Assembly (NCBI GenBank): GCA_030049455.1
Contig: JASIKV010000180.1
Span: forward strand, 1 to 7,774
Origin: Terriglobia bacterium
GTDB taxonomy: Bacteria; Acidobacteriota; Terriglobia; UBA7540
Length of the DNA stretch: 7,774 bases
Direction of reading: 5' to 3'
Part shown: positions 6,834-7,774 of the stretch, piece after piece
Numbering within the stretch: the first letter of the stretch is position 1
How the letters are laid out: each line of letters begins with the position of its first letter
Position numbers and translations under genes: made by a program
Notes under the pieces: generated by a model
What the model saw: the letters and a program-made list of their open reading frames with translations, nothing else
Database searches by the model: none
What the model was told of the DNA's origin: nothing

Positions 6834-7475
6834 ATGCTGATGGCCACGCCAACTTCGCCGACCACCTTGCCGCAACCCTGGTGCTTGCCGCCGCGCGGTC
6901 TGGCGGTGTTTCACGGGGAGTGCAACGCTCCGCGCCTGAGCCATTACTTCATGCCGCGCCTGGCGCTGGAGGGCAAGCGCATTCTGTTCATCGACGGCGC
7001 CAACTGCGCCGACCCGCGCCTGATGGCGCGCCTGGCGGAGCGCCGCGGCCTGCCCTTCGCGCAATTCAACCGGCAGATCATGCTGGCGCGCGCCTTCACC
7101 TGCTTCCAGCTTACCGAGCTGATCCGCCGCGTGCCGCAATTCCTCGCGGAATTCCCCGCCCAAGTGGTGATGGTCACCGCCTTCCCCGAGCTTTATTTCG
7201 ATGAGGACGTTCGCCAGCCCGACGCCGTCGCGGCCTTCCAGCAGGCGCTGGAGCATCTGCGTTTTTCTCCTCCATCTGCGGCTGTGGCGATTTTTTCCGG
7301 CGCGGCCAGATTTCAGCCGCCCCCGGGCCGCACGCGCTTCTTCGCCCAGACGTGCGCGGCGGCCACGGAGCTTTGGAAATTCCAGGCGGATGAGAATCAG
7401 CATTTGAGTTTGGAAAGGATGGAAATGGGGAGCTTGAAACTTGGAAATCAGAAACTGGAAGCTAGAAATTCGTGA
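6834..7475 (+). CDS. RecA/ImuA-like ATPase-fold protein without a recognisable P-loop
   Basis: The 213-residue protein resembles RecA/Rad51/ImuA-superfamily proteins in layout. A strand-loop-helix at residues 22-46 (GLAVFHGECNAPRLSHYF...) sits where a Walker A loop would be but lacks GKT/GKS. Next comes RILFIDGANCADPRLMARLAERRGL (49-73), then QIMLARAFTCFQLTELI (81-97), then a Walker B-like strand, QVVMVTAFPELYFDEDV (110-126). The recollected family pattern IDGANxxDPxxxARLAxRRGL...RAFTxxQL is my reason for the call; it is not confirmed by a search. A role in DNA repair or mutagenesis is inference. ATG 6834 is chosen because GGGGGAGGAAACC immediately precedes it; an upstream in-frame ATG at 6657 has no such support. 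The last ~14 codons are made of degenerate GAAACT-type repeats, so the natural C terminus may be shorter in relatives. A ~270-bp hairpin element begins 7 bp after the stop. Confidence 0.75.
   Translation: MLMATPTSPTTLPQPWCLPPRGLAVFHGECNAPRLSHYFMPRLALEGKRILFIDGANCADPRLMARLAERRGLPFAQFNRQIMLARAFTCFQLTELIRRVPQFLAEFPAQVVMVTAFPELYFDEDVRQPDAVAAFQQALEHLRFSPPSAAVAIFSGAARFQPPPGRTRFFAQTCAAATELWKFQADENQHLSLERMEMGSLKLGNQKLEARNS
7436..7470 (+). repeat. Degenerate tandem repeat forming the end of the RecA-like gene
   Basis: Units GAAACTTGGAAATCA (7436-7450), GAAACTGGAAGCTA (7451-7464) and GAAATT (7465-7470) follow one another. They encode the C-terminal LKLGNQKLEARNS tail, which looks non-native and simple in composition. 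Such GAAACT-rich runs look like intergenic filler captured by the reading frame. Confidence 0.5.
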
Positions 7476-7482
7476 TTCGGCC

Positions 7483-7509
7483 CTGGTGTCCTGAGCCAGA
7501 AGTTCGTTT
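7483..7509 (+). repeat. Left terminal inverted repeat
   Basis: The core gtgtcctgagccagaagttc (7486-7505) reappears in inverted orientation at 7728-7754 with A, T and T in place of G (7488), C (7496) and C (7497). It starts 7 bp after the stop of the RecA-like gene. Confidence 0.6.
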
Positions 7510-7518
7510 AAGAACTCA

Positions 7519-7533
7519 GCCCGCGAAGCGGGC
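7519..7533. repeat. Hairpin GCCCGC-gaa-GCGGGC
   Basis: A perfect 6-bp GC-only stem with a 3-nt loop lies inside the compound element. The following bases (gttataa) contain no T-run, so it is not a classical terminator. Confidence 0.6.
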
Positions 7534-7545
7534 GTTATAACGTAG

Positions 7546-7565
7546 CCCACGGCGCAAGCCGTGGG
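7546..7565. repeat. Hairpin CCCACGGC-gcaa-GCCGTGGG with GNRA-type loop
   Basis: A perfect 8-bp stem closes a GCAA loop, a GNRA tetraloop in the plus-strand RNA, which would be very stable. The flanks are tag and taa. Confidence 0.65.
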
Positions 7566-7590
7566 TAAGAATTCCCACCCACACCCCCAA

Positions 7591-7618
7591 CCCCTCTCCC
7601 GCCCGGGCGGGAGAGGGG
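7591..7618. repeat. 28-bp perfect palindrome
   Basis: The first half, CCCCTCTCCCGCCC, is exactly reverse-complementary to the second half, GGGCGGGAGAGGGG, with no spacer. A related GGCGGGGTGAGGGG follows at 7626-7639. CCCTCTCCC/GGGAGAGGG with a trailing GGGTGAGGG is a widespread intergenic repeat motif in GC-rich genomes, as far as I recall. Confidence 0.7.
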
Positions 7619-7645
7619 AGCCGAAGGCGGGGTGAGGGGCCGCAA

Positions 7646-7665
7646 CCCAGGGCTGACGCCCTGGG
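7646..7665. repeat. Hairpin CCCAGGGC-tgac-GCCCTGGG
   Basis: A perfect 8-bp stem with a 4-nt loop. It has the same geometry (8+4+8) as the hairpin at 7546-7565, with a partly shared stem sequence (CCCA..GC), so the two look like diverged members of one family. Confidence 0.65.
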
Positions 7666-7677
7666 CTATGGTATTTC

Positions 7678-7690
7678 GCCCCTGCGGGGC
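7678..7690. repeat. Hairpin GCCCC-tgc-GGGGC
   Basis: A perfect 5-bp stem with a 3-nt loop, preceded by atttc. It has the same short-loop design as the hairpin at 7519-7533 on the other side of the element. Confidence 0.55.
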
Positions 7691-7727
7691 TGAAGGCTCA
7701 CATCTACCGACGAGGGATGAAATATGA

Positions 7728-7754
7728 AAACGAACTTCTAACTCAGGATACTGG
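7728..7754 (-). repeat. Right terminal inverted repeat
   Basis: This is the inverted partner of 7483-7509, with 22 of 27 positions identical. It ends at ctgg; the final 20 bases of the window after it (aggtctgcggctcttcctgc) show no feature by themselves. Confidence 0.6.
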
Positions 7755-7774
7755 AGGTCTGCGGCTCTTCCTGC

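Larger units (their letters stand above)
7483..7754. mobile_element. Compound hairpin repeat bounded by 27-nt inverted repeats (MITE- or REP-cluster-like)
   Basis: The left end (7483-7509) and the reverse complement of the right end (7728-7754) agree at 22 of 27 positions. Within the inner 24 nt, 21 match, and every difference is a transition. Between them are five self-complementary segments: 7519-7533, 7546-7565, 7591-7618, 7646-7665 and 7678-7690. There is no transposase and no obvious target-site duplication in the flanks. The segment holds no credible gene. It could be a non-autonomous mobile element, a REP-like cluster, or a fold-back structure acting at the end of the upstream gene. 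Seen: the repeats and hairpins. Inferred: mobility. Confidence 0.5.

Noticed and set aside
7519..7565. Rho-independent terminator for the RecA-like gene
   Set aside because: The hairpins are strong, but neither is followed by a T-tract on either strand, so the classical signal is missing.
7483..7754. CRISPR array
   Set aside because: The repeats are inverted or self-complementary single hairpins, not direct repeats with even unique spacers.
7717..7774. Partial plus-strand ORF starting MKYENELLTQDTGG and open to the window edge
   Set aside because: Only 19 codons are visible, GAGGG directly abuts the ATG with no spacing, and most of it is the right inverted repeat. It could be a real gene start, but nothing here supports that. 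Sequence past 7774 would decide.

Overview
The window is a GC-rich bacterial chromosome segment with compact gene spacing. The gene set, a very long exported beta-propeller/DUF3604-type protein, and a cluster of GC-rich hairpins such as cccacggc-gcaa-gccgtggg resemble what I recall from Acidobacteria. That assignment is inference; no rRNA or marker phylogeny can be read here.

Left half, all on the minus strand and read from right to left: surE (2395-3156), a vapBC toxin-antitoxin pair (vapB 2064-2339, vapC 1651-2076), gltX (95-1600), and the first codons of a probable rlmB-type 23S rRNA methyltransferase gene that runs off the left edge (1-71). Three of these are housekeeping genes: nucleotide phosphatase, glutamyl-tRNA synthetase and rRNA methylation. 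The vapBC pair sits between them and has its own candidate control site, a perfect 6+6 bp inverted repeat enclosing an extended -10 box just upstream of vapB.

Middle: after a divergent intergenic region (3157-3438), a 961-codon gene on the plus strand (3439-6324) encodes a secreted protein. Its N-terminal half has about seven evenly spaced WxxW-type propeller blades, and its C-terminal part is a PHP-like metallohydrolase domain of the DUF3604 kind. It is convergent, with a 4-bp gap, to a small two-helix membrane protein gene on the minus strand (6329-6589).

Right end: an AT-richer intergenic region (6590-6833) carries a good sigma70-like promoter and leads into a plus-strand gene (6834-7475). 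This gene encodes a RecA/ImuA-like ATPase-fold protein that lacks a recognisable P-loop. Its 3' end is made of short degenerate repeats. Immediately after the stop codon is a ~270-bp compound repeat (7483-7754): five GC-rich hairpins or palindromes enclosed by 27-nt imperfect inverted repeats. This is the least ordinary non-coding structure in the window.

No tRNA, rRNA, CRISPR array, transposase gene or riboswitch was recognised.
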